Source: Anditalea andensis
GTDB lineage: Bacteria > Bacteroidota > Bacteroidia > Cytophagales > Cyclobacteriaceae
Length of the DNA stretch: 64,000 nucleotides
Assembly (NCBI RefSeq): GCF_000714815.1
Contig: NZ_JMIH01000023.1
Span: 310,001-374,000, forward strand
Reading direction: 5' to 3'
Both the position numbers and the translations under genes were made by a program. Positions 30,473 through 40,030 of this stretch are shown in pieces; the first letter of the stretch is position 1; the number at the start of each line of letters is the position of its first letter. The notes below the pieces were generated by a model that was given only the letters and a program-made list of their open reading frames with translations, searched no databases and was not told where the DNA came from.

Positions 30473-31678
30473 TTAAAAGGCAGCCAAAACATAGCTATAC
30501 CCTATACCTCCTAAGATACCTATAAGGATAATCAGAGGAGAAGGTACTTTGGTATATTGCAGTAAACAGTATGTCAGCGCTATGGCAATAATATTGAAAG
30601 TATTTGCTTCCATAGGTTCAAAAAGCAGGTAAGCAGCAGCCAATAACATCCCACAAGACACAGCATTAATCCCCTCCAGTGCCGCCCTTACAGGCCTGTA
30701 CTTTTTCAAATCATCCCAAAACCTGATCACAAAAAAGATCAAAAACGTACCCGGTAAAAAGATGCCCGCAGCAGCAACCATCCCTCCTAGCAGCTGACCG
30801 GTAAGGCCGTATTCCCTCATGGACAGGGCCCCTATATAGGAACTAATACTAAAGGTGGGACCTGGTAACCCCTGAGAAATGGCATAGCCAGTCAAAAATT
30901 CTTCAGAAGAAAGATAATCCTTAAATTCTACAAACTCGGTATATAAATAAGGCACCAACACTTGCCCGCCACCGAAAATCAAACTCCCGTTACGATAAAA
31001 GTTTTCAAATAACCTTACAGGCAGTAACCTTGTAAAATGACCTAAAACAGCAGCAAAAATCAATACACCTGCCCATAACAGGAAATTATCCCAATTAATG
31101 TTCAGACCCGATTTTCCTTCTACTTTAGGCTGCTTATGATATTTTAGTGAAGTACTGACCCCTCCCACTATTAGCATCACAGGAAATATGAACGGGGAAT
31201 TGTAAAAGAAAGCCACAAAAGCAGAAAGTAACATGATCACCATAGCTTCCCGTGTCTGTATCATGATCTTAATGGTACGCTGGGCTGCATATATGATAAA
31301 GCCAATAGCCATAGGCTGTATAAACTTGGCAAACTCAAGTGTGCCATTGCCTGATTCCTGTAGGTAATCAATAAGGATGGCAGCGATGATCATCATCAAA
31401 CTCGCCGGGAGTACCCATACAAAAAGTGATATATAAGCTAATGTGGGCCCACCTATCCGATATCCAATAGCGGAAATGGTTTGGGTAGAAGTTGGGCCAG
31501 GCAATACCTGACAGAGCGCGTTCAGCTCCATAAGATCATTTTCTGAAAGATAGCCCCGCTTCCTTACCATGATATCCAGCACCATGGCAAGGAAAGCTTG
31601 GGGGCCTCCAAAAGCTGTGATAGAGAGCAATAAAACATCCCTTACATAGAAATAATATTTTACGCTCTTAACTGCCAC
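30473..31678 (-). CDS. chrA: Chromate transporter family protein, two-domain ChrA
   Basis: A 401-residue membrane protein made of two homologous CHR domains. The N-terminal half has SITAFGGPQAFLAMVLD and CQVLPGPTSTQTISAIGYRIGG; the C-terminal half repeats it as GGGQVLVPYLYTEFV and ISQGLPGPTFSISSYIGAL. Known members export chromate, but many homologues have untested substrates. The start is GTG, 3 bases after the stop of the upstream oxygenase gene, so the two genes are probably co-transcribed. Confidence 0.88.
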   Translation of the reverse strand: MAVKSVKYYFYVRDVLLLSITAFGGPQAFLAMVLDIMVRKRGYLSENDLMELNALCQVLPGPTSTQTISAIGYRIGGPTLAYISLFVWVLPASLMMIIAAILIDYLQESGNGTLEFAKFIQPMAIGFIIYAAQRTIKIMIQTREAMVIMLLSAFVAFFYNSPFIFPVMLIVGGVSTSLKYHKQPKVEGKSGLNINWDNFLLWAGVLIFAAVLGHFTRLLPVRLFENFYRNGSLIFGGGQVLVPYLYTEFVEFKDYLSSEEFLTGYAISQGLPGPTFSISSYIGALSMREYGLTGQLLGGMVAAAGIFLPGTFLIFFVIRFWDDLKKYRPVRAALEGINAVSCGMLLAAAYLLFEPMEANTFNIIAIALTYCLLQYTKVPSPLIILIGILGGIGYSYVLAAF

Positions 31679-31681
31679 TGT

Positions 31682-32662
31682 TTATTTTTTAAGACCAAGT
31701 TCTCTCAGGCGCTCATCCAGAAACTCGCCTGCCGTGGCATTTTCAAATTGCTTGGGGTTTTGTTCATCTACACAACTCTCTAGGCAGGTTAGATCCATCT
31801 CAGACCTAGGATGCATAAAGAAAGGCACTGAATACCTGCTGTTATTCATTTTCTCACGTGGAGGATTGACCACCCGGTGGATGGTAGACTTTAACTTTTT
31901 ATTGGTAAGTCTTTCTAGCATATCCCCTACATTCACTACCAGTTGATCGGGAAGCGCTGTGATCGGAATCCATTTCCCATCTCTTCGTTTTACCTGAAGA
32001 CCGTCTGCACTTGCTCCCATCAGTAGGGTAATCAGATTGATATCTCCGTGCTCTGCTGCCCTTACCGCATCTTCTGGCACTTCATCTGGATTGGTTATGG
32101 GGAAGTAATGAATGGCTCTAAGTATAGAATTCCCATATCGAACTTTGTCTTCAAAGTAATCCTCATCAAGCTCCAGATAGATGGCAATAGCACGAAGCAT
32201 AAGCTTCCCCGCCTGCTCAATAGTTCTATAAACCTCTAAGGATACTTCTTTAAGTTCCGGTACCTCTTCCGGCCAGACACCTTCAGGATAATCATTTTTA
32301 ACAGGGTCTGTATCTGGAACCTGGTCCAGGTCTTGACCCACATGGTAAAATTCTTTCAGGTCACCTGTATTTCGGCCTTTGGCATGCTCCTTGCCTTTTC
32401 CGGTATAGCCGCGCTGATAACCTATTTCAGGTCTTTCATATTTGGCTTTGCTCTCATCATCCAATGCGAAGAATTTTTTTATAGTCGCATACAAATGGTC
32501 CTGTAGGTCTTGGGTAAGACCATGGTTTTTTATGGCCACAAAGCCAATATTGTTATAAGCCTGGCCCAGCGCCTGGACGAAGGCACCTTTTTTTTCGGCA
32601 TCACCAGAAGTGAAATCTGCCAAATCCAGAGATGGAATCTCGTTGTATAAAATTTCGCTCAT
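31682..32662 (-). CDS. 2-oxoglutarate/Fe(II) oxygenase, isopenicillin N synthase-like
   Basis: A 326-residue non-haem iron oxygenase of the IPNS-like family. The iron ligands are His205 and Asp207 (EHGDINLITLL) and His262 (STIHRVVNP), and the co-substrate carboxylate is bound by the Arg276-x-Ser278 pair in SRYSVPFF. An N-terminal DIOX_N domain (IPSLDLADFT... FVAIKNHGL) is present. The substrate is unknown; such enzymes in Bacteroidota often sit alone in core regions. It is followed after 3 bases by chrA. Confidence 0.9.
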   Translation of the reverse strand: MSEILYNEIPSLDLADFTSGDAEKKGAFVQALGQAYNNIGFVAIKNHGLTQDLQDHLYATIKKFFALDDESKAKYERPEIGYQRGYTGKGKEHAKGRNTGDLKEFYHVGQDLDQVPDTDPVKNDYPEGVWPEEVPELKEVSLEVYRTIEQAGKLMLRAIAIYLELDEDYFEDKVRYGNSILRAIHYFPITNPDEVPEDAVRAAEHGDINLITLLMGASADGLQVKRRDGKWIPITALPDQLVVNVGDMLERLTNKKLKSTIHRVVNPPREKMNNSRYSVPFFMHPRSEMDLTCLESCVDEQNPKQFENATAGEFLDERLRELGLKK

Positions 32663-32827
32663 GAAAAGATTATTTATCCTGCAAGTTAAGCTATTTTAAG
32701 GTAAAATTAAATATCTTTAAGCCTTCTCGATTTCCTGTACAATAAAAATATATCTCTCGGATTATAGGTCATTCTGAAATGTAACAAAGTCAGCATAAGG
32801 GAATAAAATAAATCAAAATATAGTCAC

Positions 32828-33586
32828 ATGATAAAATATGTATTATACCCTATAGTATTATTACTAATATTTACTATCATCAGCTGTGAGGGTAAAAGGG
32901 AAAGAGCATCAGAAAACGTTGTTTCTATAGAAGGAGACGAAGCCAATAGAACTGTAAGTTTTTACTCTTATGCTGAAATTCCTGAGTACCCTGACGCCAT
33001 GCTGGAAATGTACAGCCCTTTAGGAAATCAGAATTTCAATACTAACAAAATCCCTTTTGAATTTAATATCAAAAATTACCCATTTGCAGAAGGAGGTAGA
33101 GGATTTCAGTTAAAGATGTCAATTAATGGGAATGACCCTGTAGGCTATAATATGCCTATGTTTCAAAAAGAGCTAAACCAAGGCACATATAGGGCGGTGG
33201 CATATCTTGTCAATGAAGAAGGAATAGCACTGAGAGAGTTTGGCAACTATGTAGACAGGGATTTTACGGTGATGGGTTCAAAACCATTTCCGGTAAGCAA
33301 TGATCCTTTTATCATCATTAACCTACCAGAAAACAATCAAAGCTTCGAGGAAGGAGAAGAAGTTATTGTGGACTACCTTATACTGGACGGCAATCCAGTG
33401 GAAGATAATTTTGAAATAATCATAAAATTTAACCAGTATGAACACAGGACTCAAGAAGTAATTCCATTAAGAGTAGATGACCTTCCTGCTGGTGATTATG
33501 ATTTAGAAATCAGATTAGTACGTTCTGATGATAAAGATATGGATGGCGTATTTACATCCACCCGTAAAAGAATCAGAATCAATTAA
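32828..33586 (+). CDS. Hypothetical lipoprotein
   Basis: A 252-residue predicted lipoprotein (FTIISC, lipid Cys20). After the signal it is acidic and mostly beta-strand in appearance, with two segments that resemble Ig-like or fibronectin-like folds (SPLGNQNFNTNKIPFEFNI... and LPENNQSFEEGEEVIVDYLI...). No catalytic motif is visible and I do not recognise the family. Its stop codon overlaps the stop of the convergent recO gene by 4 bases. Confidence 0.7.
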   Translation: MIKYVLYPIVLLLIFTIISCEGKRERASENVVSIEGDEANRTVSFYSYAEIPEYPDAMLEMYSPLGNQNFNTNKIPFEFNIKNYPFAEGGRGFQLKMSINGNDPVGYNMPMFQKELNQGTYRAVAYLVNEEGIALREFGNYVDRDFTVMGSKPFPVSNDPFIIINLPENNQSFEEGEEVIVDYLILDGNPVEDNFEIIIKFNQYEHRTQEVIPLRVDDLPAGDYDLEIRLVRSDDKDMDGVFTSTRKRIRIN

Positions 33587-34263
33587 TACAGACTTCGCAA
33601 AACTTTTACCGATTTCAGATCTGTAAATCCATCCAGATGCAATTGATAAAATTTTAACAGATCATCCAGAATTTTGCGCCTGTAAACAGCCGGCACCTTA
33701 ACAGTATATGCGAAGGAATGGGCCATCAACTCATTAAGGTAAGTTTTTTCTTCGCGAGCAAAGTCATCATCATGGACCAAGCCAAAAAGCTGTTCGAATA
33801 GTTCTGAAGCATCACTGGTCCCAAATCCCAAAAACTTAGATGTTTCTAATAAAAAGGAAATGGGGTAAAGCTGGATGTTGGCATCCTGCTGGTCCAAATA
33901 TTTGATCGCCTCCTTTAGAAAATCAAAGAGATTTTCATTCTGATAGTTTTCATAGATCGATTTACCAAGTACCTCCCCTATAAACATGGCTATACCTGAT
34001 CTATAAAAATCAAAAGGAATACGTTGAAAGGCATAAGCTAGCTTTACTTCAGAAACCCTATTAAGTGAGGATTTTTCTTTGTCATACACTACTAAGTCCA
34101 ATATGGTAAGGGGTTGATAAAAACCCATTTTCGATTTAGTACTTCTTACACCGTTTACTATATATGATTTCAATCCCAAGTCTCTGGTAAAAACCTTTAC
34201 GATAATGGAAGACTCTTTATATTTGAGATAATTGATTACCAGACCTTCAGTCTTCTTCAGCAT
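33583..34263 (-). CDS. recO: DNA repair protein RecO
   Basis: A 226-residue recombination mediator. The N-terminal OB fold begins LKKTEGLVINYLKYKESSIIV with the typical TRDLGLKSYIVNGVR, followed by a helical C-terminal domain. The zinc-binding cysteines of some RecO proteins are absent, as in many Bacteroidota. RecO loads RecA with RecR in the RecF pathway. It is the last gene of the ferredoxin-tdk-recO group and overlaps the convergent lipoprotein gene by 4 bases. Confidence 0.9.
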   Translation of the reverse strand: MLKKTEGLVINYLKYKESSIIVKVFTRDLGLKSYIVNGVRSTKSKMGFYQPLTILDLVVYDKEKSSLNRVSEVKLAYAFQRIPFDFYRSGIAMFIGEVLGKSIYENYQNENLFDFLKEAIKYLDQQDANIQLYPISFLLETSKFLGFGTSDASELFEQLFGLVHDDDFAREEKTYLNELMAHSFAYTVKVPAVYRRKILDDLLKFYQLHLDGFTDLKSVKVLRSLY

Positions 34264-34269
34264 AGCGTA

Positions 34270-34851
34270 TCACTTGTCTTCGTAAAAGCACCTGCGGCAC
34301 CTGGCTTCATAAATATCCTTTTCTCCCAACATCACTTTATCCTTTCCTTCGGATAGTCTATAGCTGTATGACGCCAGCGCCCCGCATTTCATACATATGG
34401 CATGGACTTTAGTGACATATTCTGCTATAGCCAATAACTGCGGCATAGGCTCAAAGGGATGGCCCTCGAAATCCATATCAAGGCCAGCCATAATTACCCT
34501 TTTTCCTGATTTTGCAAGGATATTGGCCACATTTACGATCTGATTATCAAAAAACTGGACTTCATCTATACCTACTACTTCACAGTTGCCTGCCAAAAGT
34601 AGGATATCATTGGCAAACTGGACAGGAGTAGATCTAATCGTATTTTCATTGTGCGAAACCACATCAAAATCATGATACCTCTTATCAACAGCGGGTTTAA
34701 AAATTTCCACTTTTTGCCTGGCTATAAGTGCCCGGTTTAACCTTCGGATCAGCTCCTCAGTCTTGCCCGAAAACATCGAGCCACAGATTACTTCTACATG
34801 GCCGTTTTTACCTTTAAGACTGCTCTGGCCAATAGATGGTTCTATAAACAT
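34270..34851 (-). CDS. tdk: Thymidine kinase
   Basis: A 193-residue type II thymidine kinase that salvages thymidine to dTMP. The P-loop is [16 protein letters not shown], the catalytic region [11 protein letters not shown], and the lasso zinc site has CMKCG and CRRCF. The length and motif order are normal. It is 6 bases from recO and 11 bases from the ferredoxin gene on the same strand. Confidence 0.95.
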   Translation of the reverse strand: MFIEPSIGQSSLKGKNGHVEVICGSMFSGKTEELIRRLNRALIARQKVEIFKPAVDKRYHDFDVVSHNENTIRSTPVQFANDILLLAGNCEVVGIDEVQFFDNQIVNVANILAKSGKRVIMAGLDMDFEGHPFEPMPQLLAIAEYVTKVHAICMKCGALASYSYRLSEGKDKVMLGEKDIYEARCRRCFYEDK

Positions 34852-34862
34852 GAAATATGAGG

Positions 34863-35189
34863 TTATTCGCTGTAATCAATATGGGAAAATTTATTTTCTT
34901 CGGCCACCCGAATTTTTATACTCCCCGTTTTTAAAATAGTTTGGCAAGTTAATCTTTCAGCAGGTTTTAATCTTCCTTTTTCAGCATAATATTTCTCTCT
35001 GGCACTTAGCGGGCTTAAGTTTTCCATCCCCTCATCCACGATCATCTTACAACTGGTACATCTTCCTTTTTTTCCACACGCATGCATCCAATCAATATAG
35101 TTTTCATGAATTAATTCAATAACTTTACCAATGGTACGGTTTGTCTGAATCTCTAGGTGATCCATATTGACTATTATTATTTTAGGCAT
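34863..35189 (-). CDS. 2Fe-2S ferredoxin
   Basis: A 108-residue 2Fe-2S protein of the adrenodoxin-like kind. The first three cluster ligands are in [13 protein letters not shown] (C-x5-C-x2-C), and the fourth Cys is in ERLTCQ. It would carry electrons to an oxygenase, desaturase or similar partner; the partner is not evident here. The ATG at 35189 starts the conserved MPKIIIVN; the frame is open to 35246. It diverges from the next gene with a 37-base gap. Confidence 0.85.
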   Translation of the reverse strand: MPKIIIVNMDHLEIQTNRTIGKVIELIHENYIDWMHACGKKGRCTSCKMIVDEGMENLSPLSAREKYYAEKGRLKPAERLTCQTILKTGSIKIRVAEENKFSHIDYSE

Positions 35190-35226
35190 ATTCCCTTTTC
35201 CTTTGATCTTGAAAAATATATAACCG

Positions 35227-36297
35227 ATGAATAAAATTAACTTCAATTATTTAGAAAACTACTCTCAGTCCATATCAGAAAAATTTTGTTCAAAATATTT
35301 CGAAACCAAAAAATACATGAGCGGGCAGGAGATCATCCAGCTCACCCCCAGCCAACAGGTTAATCTTTTAGTTATAAAAGCGCTTTTTTCTGCATGGCAA
35401 GATGAACTGGAGAAACTGAAAAGCAACCCATATTTTGACTACAGGGATATAGCAGTGGACAATTCCCTTAAAGAATTTATGAACATCCTCTCCAGGGCCA
35501 TTAAAGTAGAAAGGGTACATTTCGAACCTTTGATGCGTGAAGCTGTAGAAGACGCCCTCCTTTTAGCCATTGACCCGGTCACTTTTTTCATACACCTGAT
35601 AGAAGAAAGCAAAGGTGACAGAAATTATTTTAAGGATACAAAAAAGTATATCAAATGGCATACTGACTTGATGGGTACCCTTATGGATAAATCATCCATG
35701 GGCGCATCCTCTTCTGAACTTAAAATGGCACTCAGGGCCAAATATGAAAACGAAAAAAACAAAATGGAACGGTACGACCGATTACTGGAGCCTCTACACC
35801 AAGTTCAAAAAATAGATTATACCAAATTGGTAGAGCAAAATGATACGGGTTCCATTCAAGAGGAAAGAAAAACCAATGCTTTGGACGCACAGGAAACCCC
35901 TCCTGTAGAATCTGCAGAGAAATTTGCCACTGACAGCACGGACTCCAGTTCTTCTACTCATAACCAGCACAAAGCCGCATCTTCTGAAAAAGCCATAGAT
36001 CCCGCTTTGGCTTGGGCAAGATTTGAATCGGAAGAATACAGTATCATAAAAGGTTCAATAGGCAACCTCTCCGAAAGTGTGGGCATCAACCAACGCTTTA
36101 TGTTTACACGGGAGTTATTCCAAGGAAATGCAGACCTGATGAAGCATGCACTCCAGTCCATTGATCGGTGTGATAGTTTTGTAGAAGCGGTGGAGCTCAT
36201 CAATCAGCGATATGTAGAAGAACTCGACTGGAACAAAAATTCAGATGAGGTCAATGAATTTCTTCAGCTGGTCTTCAGGAAGTTTGAGCAAAAGTAG
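35227..36297 (+). CDS. Hypothetical Bacteroidota protein
   Basis: A 356-residue soluble protein of unknown function. The N-terminal half is helical and charged. A low-complexity linker rich in Ser, Thr and Glu spans about residues 205-255, and a C-terminal helical segment reads GSIGNLSESVGINQRFMFT... through FLQLVFRKFEQK. That C-terminal pattern, with NQRFMFTRELF and a trailing acidic helix, resembles a small conserved Bacteroidota domain that I can recall but not name. No signal peptide or membrane helix is present. It diverges from the ferredoxin gene. Confidence 0.7.
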   Translation: MNKINFNYLENYSQSISEKFCSKYFETKKYMSGQEIIQLTPSQQVNLLVIKALFSAWQDELEKLKSNPYFDYRDIAVDNSLKEFMNILSRAIKVERVHFEPLMREAVEDALLLAIDPVTFFIHLIEESKGDRNYFKDTKKYIKWHTDLMGTLMDKSSMGASSSELKMALRAKYENEKNKMERYDRLLEPLHQVQKIDYTKLVEQNDTGSIQEERKTNALDAQETPPVESAEKFATDSTDSSSSTHNQHKAASSEKAIDPALAWARFESEEYSIIKGSIGNLSESVGINQRFMFTRELFQGNADLMKHALQSIDRCDSFVEAVELINQRYVEELDWNKNSDEVNEFLQLVFRKFEQK

Positions 36298-36312
36298 CCT
36301 ATCCAATTAAAA

Positions 36313-36349
36313 AGAAAACACCCTGCACGTTATGGCAGGATGTTTTCTC
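36313..36349. terminator. Terminator between the hypothetical gene and rodA
   Basis: A 14-bp stem, 36313-36326 with 36335-36349, has one mismatch and is flanked by A and T runs. It lies between the convergent stop codons. Confidence 0.7.
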
Positions 36350-36431
36350 TATTGTAATTTAATGGATTTCATTTATTTTTTAGGGGCCTGTCATTTTGAG
36401 CAGAAAGAAATGGCATCCACACAAAAAAAGA

Positions 36432-37706
36432 CTAACCATTTCTTCCCAGCAACTGTATTCTATGCGAATCCAGTTTGATAAAAATGAATAACAAGATAGT
36501 GAAAGACCATAAAGAGGAGCCTCCATAGCTGAAAAATGGCAATGGTATCCCTACCACAGGAAAAAGACCGATAGTCATGGCTATATTGATCGTAAAATGA
36601 AATAGCAGTATAGACACCACACAGTATCCATATATCCTGCTAAACCTGGTCTTTTGGCGCTCTGAAAGATAAATCAACCTTACTAAAAGCGCTCCAAATA
36701 ATATAATCACGATCAGGCTGCCAATCCAACCGAATTCCTCACCGAGTGTACAGAAAATAAAATCGGTATGCTGCTCAGGCACGAAGTCAAATTTAGTCTG
36801 GGTCCCCTCCAGATAGCCCTTACCCATAAATCCACCAGATCCAATGGCTATCTTGGACTGAGTCACATTCCATCCCACACCAAGTGGATCCAGATCAGGA
36901 TTAAACAGGACCATAATCCTATTTTGCTGATGGTCTGGAAGTTTGGAAACCACATAATCTAAGCTATAGCTATAGGCAATGATGACAAGTCCCATGACGG
37001 CAAAGGTCACTATTCTCTGCCATGTTTTTTTCCCTGCCAATATCAAAAGCACCATCAATGCCATCACCGCTGCCGCTAAATAAAGGTTGTTTTCTATCCC
37101 CAAAGACAACAGCGATATGGCTACAAAACCTATAGCAAAAACATAGTAGCGCTGTGGCATTCCTTCTCTAAACAGCATGATCCCAAATGCACTGTACACC
37201 ATGGCTGTACCTGTATCCGGCTGAAGCATGATCAGGGCTATCGGCAGCCCTATGATAGCAAGGGCGCGGAGCTGATACTTGCCTTTACTAAGGTCAAAGG
37301 TAGGCGCCTCCATGAATTTTGCTAAAGCCAAAGCAGTAGCAAACTTGGCAAACTCAGCAGGTTGTAATCGAAATGCACCTATTTCAAACCAAGCACGCTG
37401 CCCGTTGATCTCTTTGCCTATAAATGGGGTAAGTAATAATATGAGTAAAAAAAAGCCATACAAAATTAGACTTAGGTTATCAAACAGCCTATAATCTGCT
37501 ACCATGATGACCGTGATCAGTAATATGGCCGTACCGATCCATACCAACTGTTTACCTGAATTAATAGAGAAATCAAAAATGCTCTTTGCAGCCTGCTCAT
37601 CATATACGGCTGCATAGATATTGAACCACCCTATTATAACCAATATGGAATAAATCAAAATGGTAATCCAGTCAATTCTACTTATATATAAATCGTCCTG
37701 TCTCAA
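36432..37706 (-). CDS. rodA: Rod-shape peptidoglycan polymerase RodA
   Basis: A 424-residue SEDS-family glycosyltransferase that polymerises lipid II for side-wall synthesis. About ten transmembrane helices are visible, and the conserved C-terminal GIPLPFFSYGGSSLW is intact. ALAKFMEAPTF and LLQPDTGTAMVYS are also typical. The start codon is TTG, directly abutting the mrdA stop. It is the last gene of mreB-mreC-mreD-mrdA-rodA and works with PBP2. Confidence 0.95.
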   Translation of the reverse strand: MRQDDLYISRIDWITILIYSILVIIGWFNIYAAVYDEQAAKSIFDFSINSGKQLVWIGTAILLITVIMVADYRLFDNLSLILYGFFLLILLLTPFIGKEINGQRAWFEIGAFRLQPAEFAKFATALALAKFMEAPTFDLSKGKYQLRALAIIGLPIALIMLQPDTGTAMVYSAFGIMLFREGMPQRYYVFAIGFVAISLLSLGIENNLYLAAAVMALMVLLILAGKKTWQRIVTFAVMGLVIIAYSYSLDYVVSKLPDHQQNRIMVLFNPDLDPLGVGWNVTQSKIAIGSGGFMGKGYLEGTQTKFDFVPEQHTDFIFCTLGEEFGWIGSLIVIILFGALLVRLIYLSERQKTRFSRIYGYCVVSILLFHFTINIAMTIGLFPVVGIPLPFFSYGGSSLWSFTILLFIFIKLDSHRIQLLGRNG

Positions 37707-39509
37707 TTAATAAAGAAATTTACCTGCCAATACATACTCTTCTAACGCTGGCCTGGTGATATCTCCCCTCAGGTATTGTTCTATCATCAAGCTTGCGGTA
37801 CTTGCCGCAGCCCGTCCACCGAAACCACTGTTTTCCACATATACTGCTATGGCTATTTTGGGATTATCCTTGGGAGCAAAGGCCACAAATACTGAATGAT
37901 CAGCCCCGCCGGGGTTTTGGGCAGTACCAGTCTTACCGGCGATGACGATATCTTTGATAATGGCCCTGTTGGCAGTTCCAGATAAAGCTTCCGCCATAGC
38001 TTCCTGCACCATATCAAAATGATGGGCATCCACCCCCACACTGACTTTTGTCCTGAACTTTTCAGGTATATTCTCCGAGGATCCATCTATAGACCTTACC
38101 AAATGAGGAGGGTAATACCATCCCTTATTTGCAAAAATAGCCGCAAGATTAGCCATCTGAAGAGGGGTCACCAGCATCTCTCCCTGACCTATAGAAAGAG
38201 AATATATAGTGGAATATTTCCACCTATTTTCACCATAAATCTTATTATATAAAGCACTTCCAGGAATTTGGCCTCCCTTTTCATTCCTCATATCTATTCC
38301 TAAGGGACTGCCCAACCCAAATTTCATCACTGATTCTCTCCACTGATCTAATCCTATGCGGGTGTCTATGAAAGTATTCGAAGAAACCTCCCTATTGATC
38401 AACTTCCTATAACCTTGGTGATAATAAGGATTACAGGAATATTTTATAGCTCCAAAGAGATTAGCAGGACTGGGATGAGGATGACATTTGACTAAGGCCT
38501 GATTACATGGAAATGTAGTATTTGGAGTAAAAATCCCTTCTTGAAGCCCTATAAGGGACTGGACCACTTTGAAAATGGAACCTGGGGGATACATAGCCAT
38601 TATCGGCCTGTTAAACAGTGGCTTGGTCTCATCCATGGTCAATAAACCGTAGTTTTTGCCAAATCTTGATCCAGCCAATTGATTGGGATCATAGCTAGGA
38701 GCAGAGATCATAGCCAGCACTTCTCCTGTGGAGGGCTCTATAGCCACTACAGAACCACGCTTACCTGACATCAGTTTTTCGCCATATAACTGAAGATCTA
38801 AATCGATGGTAGATACTATGTTTTTTCCTGCCATAGACATAGTGTCATATTCTCCTCCTTTAAAGGAACCTTTATCGACACCTCTTACATTAACCATCTT
38901 GTATTTTACCCCTTTCCGGCCACGAAGGTAATGTTCATAAAACCCTTCCATTCCTGCTAGCCCTACATAGTCACCTTGTCGATAGTATTTTACAGTATCT
39001 TTTTCTAGTTGTGCCCCACTGATTTCCCCTATATAGCCCAAGGCATTAGCGGCGCTAGCCTGTGGATAAGCACGGACTGACCTGGTCATGACAAATAACC
39101 CCGGATAGTCTATCAGATAATCTTGGATCCGGGCAAAATCTTCATTGGAAATGGCTTTGACCATAGGGGATGGCTTCACCCATGAATATTTCCTAGCTGC
39201 CTGATATCGAATTATAAGTTCCTCTTTTTCAATATTAAAAAGATCACAAAACCTGGCAGTATCCTTTACGGTAAATTCCTTCGGGATGACCATGAGATCA
39301 AAAACAGGATTATTATATACCAACAGTTTATCATTCCTATCATAGACTAAGCCCCTATAAGGATGGTCCACTACCCGTTGTATAGCGTTTCTTTCAGCTC
39401 TTTTGAGAAAACTGTCGTCCGCTACCTGTATCATGAACAGCTTAGTCAATAGCACTATAGCTATCAGAACGATGATAGATATTAATATGGCAGGTCTTGA
39501 ATTATTCAT
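37707..39509 (-). CDS. mrdA: Penicillin-binding protein 2
   Basis: A 600-residue class B transpeptidase of the elongation complex. One N-terminal membrane helix (about residues 8-28) precedes the pedestal domain. The transpeptidase domain has the catalytic Ser311-x-x-Lys314 in YPPGSIFKVVQ, and the KTG motif in IAGKTGTAQNPGG. It cross-links side-wall peptidoglycan with RodA. The start overlaps the mreD stop by one base, and rodA follows immediately. Confidence 0.95.
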   Translation of the reverse strand: MNNSRPAILISIIVLIAIVLLTKLFMIQVADDSFLKRAERNAIQRVVDHPYRGLVYDRNDKLLVYNNPVFDLMVIPKEFTVKDTARFCDLFNIEKEELIIRYQAARKYSWVKPSPMVKAISNEDFARIQDYLIDYPGLFVMTRSVRAYPQASAANALGYIGEISGAQLEKDTVKYYRQGDYVGLAGMEGFYEHYLRGRKGVKYKMVNVRGVDKGSFKGGEYDTMSMAGKNIVSTIDLDLQLYGEKLMSGKRGSVVAIEPSTGEVLAMISAPSYDPNQLAGSRFGKNYGLLTMDETKPLFNRPIMAMYPPGSIFKVVQSLIGLQEGIFTPNTTFPCNQALVKCHPHPSPANLFGAIKYSCNPYYHQGYRKLINREVSSNTFIDTRIGLDQWRESVMKFGLGSPLGIDMRNEKGGQIPGSALYNKIYGENRWKYSTIYSLSIGQGEMLVTPLQMANLAAIFANKGWYYPPHLVRSIDGSSENIPEKFRTKVSVGVDAHHFDMVQEAMAEALSGTANRAIIKDIVIAGKTGTAQNPGGADHSVFVAFAPKDNPKIAIAVYVENSGFGGRAAASTASLMIEQYLRGDITRPALEEYVLAGKFLY

Positions 39510-40030
39510 TATATACCTCTCTTTTTCTTATAAAACAGCATTTGCGTGACGATCCCTAACATAAAGGTGAAAACCACACTGGAAAAAGTTCGAATTATAA
39601 CAAGAAGATAGTAATCAGATCCGATATAATCAATAAAGAAAAAAGTTAAATGATGAATAAACAACAAGGGTAGCGCATAGGTTAAAAACCATCCAAAGCC
39701 CATATTCAGGACGGTAGGTGGAGTATTATCATCAAAACCACCTGTGGGCGTATGGACATTTAACCATGATTTCCTCAAAAATGCTACCAGTACCAGACTA
39801 GCGGTATGCATGCCCAGGGTATCATAGAACATGTCTATAGAAAACCCCATAATAAAACTGATAATCATTAGCGGAATTGTCTTCACCTCTATAGGAAATA
39901 TCAATATATATATTACGTACAGAAAGCTAAATGCAGTTCCAAACAGCACTACATTTTTCAATACAAATACCTGTACGGCAAAGTATAGAAAAAAGCCAAA
40001 TATCGAAAGTATAAAATTCCTGCTATTCAT
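39509..40030 (-). CDS. mreD: Rod shape-determining protein MreD
   Basis: A 173-residue membrane protein with five predicted helices. MreD sequences are weakly conserved; the call rests on size, hydrophobicity, IPLMIISFIMGFSIDMFYDT, and strict position between mreC and mrdA. It overlaps mreC by 8 bases and mrdA by one base. Confidence 0.88.
   Translation of the reverse strand: MNSRNFILSIFGFFLYFAVQVFVLKNVVLFGTAFSFLYVIYILIFPIEVKTIPLMIISFIMGFSIDMFYDTLGMHTASLVLVAFLRKSWLNVHTPTGGFDDNTPPTVLNMGFGWFLTYALPLLFIHHLTFFFIDYIGSDYYLLVIIRTFSSVVFTFMLGIVTQMLFYKKKRGI

Noticed and set aside
33583-33586. Overlapping convergent stops of the lipoprotein and recO genes as antisense regulation
   Set aside because: A 4-base overlap of stop codons is common in compact genomes and gives no specific regulatory signal.
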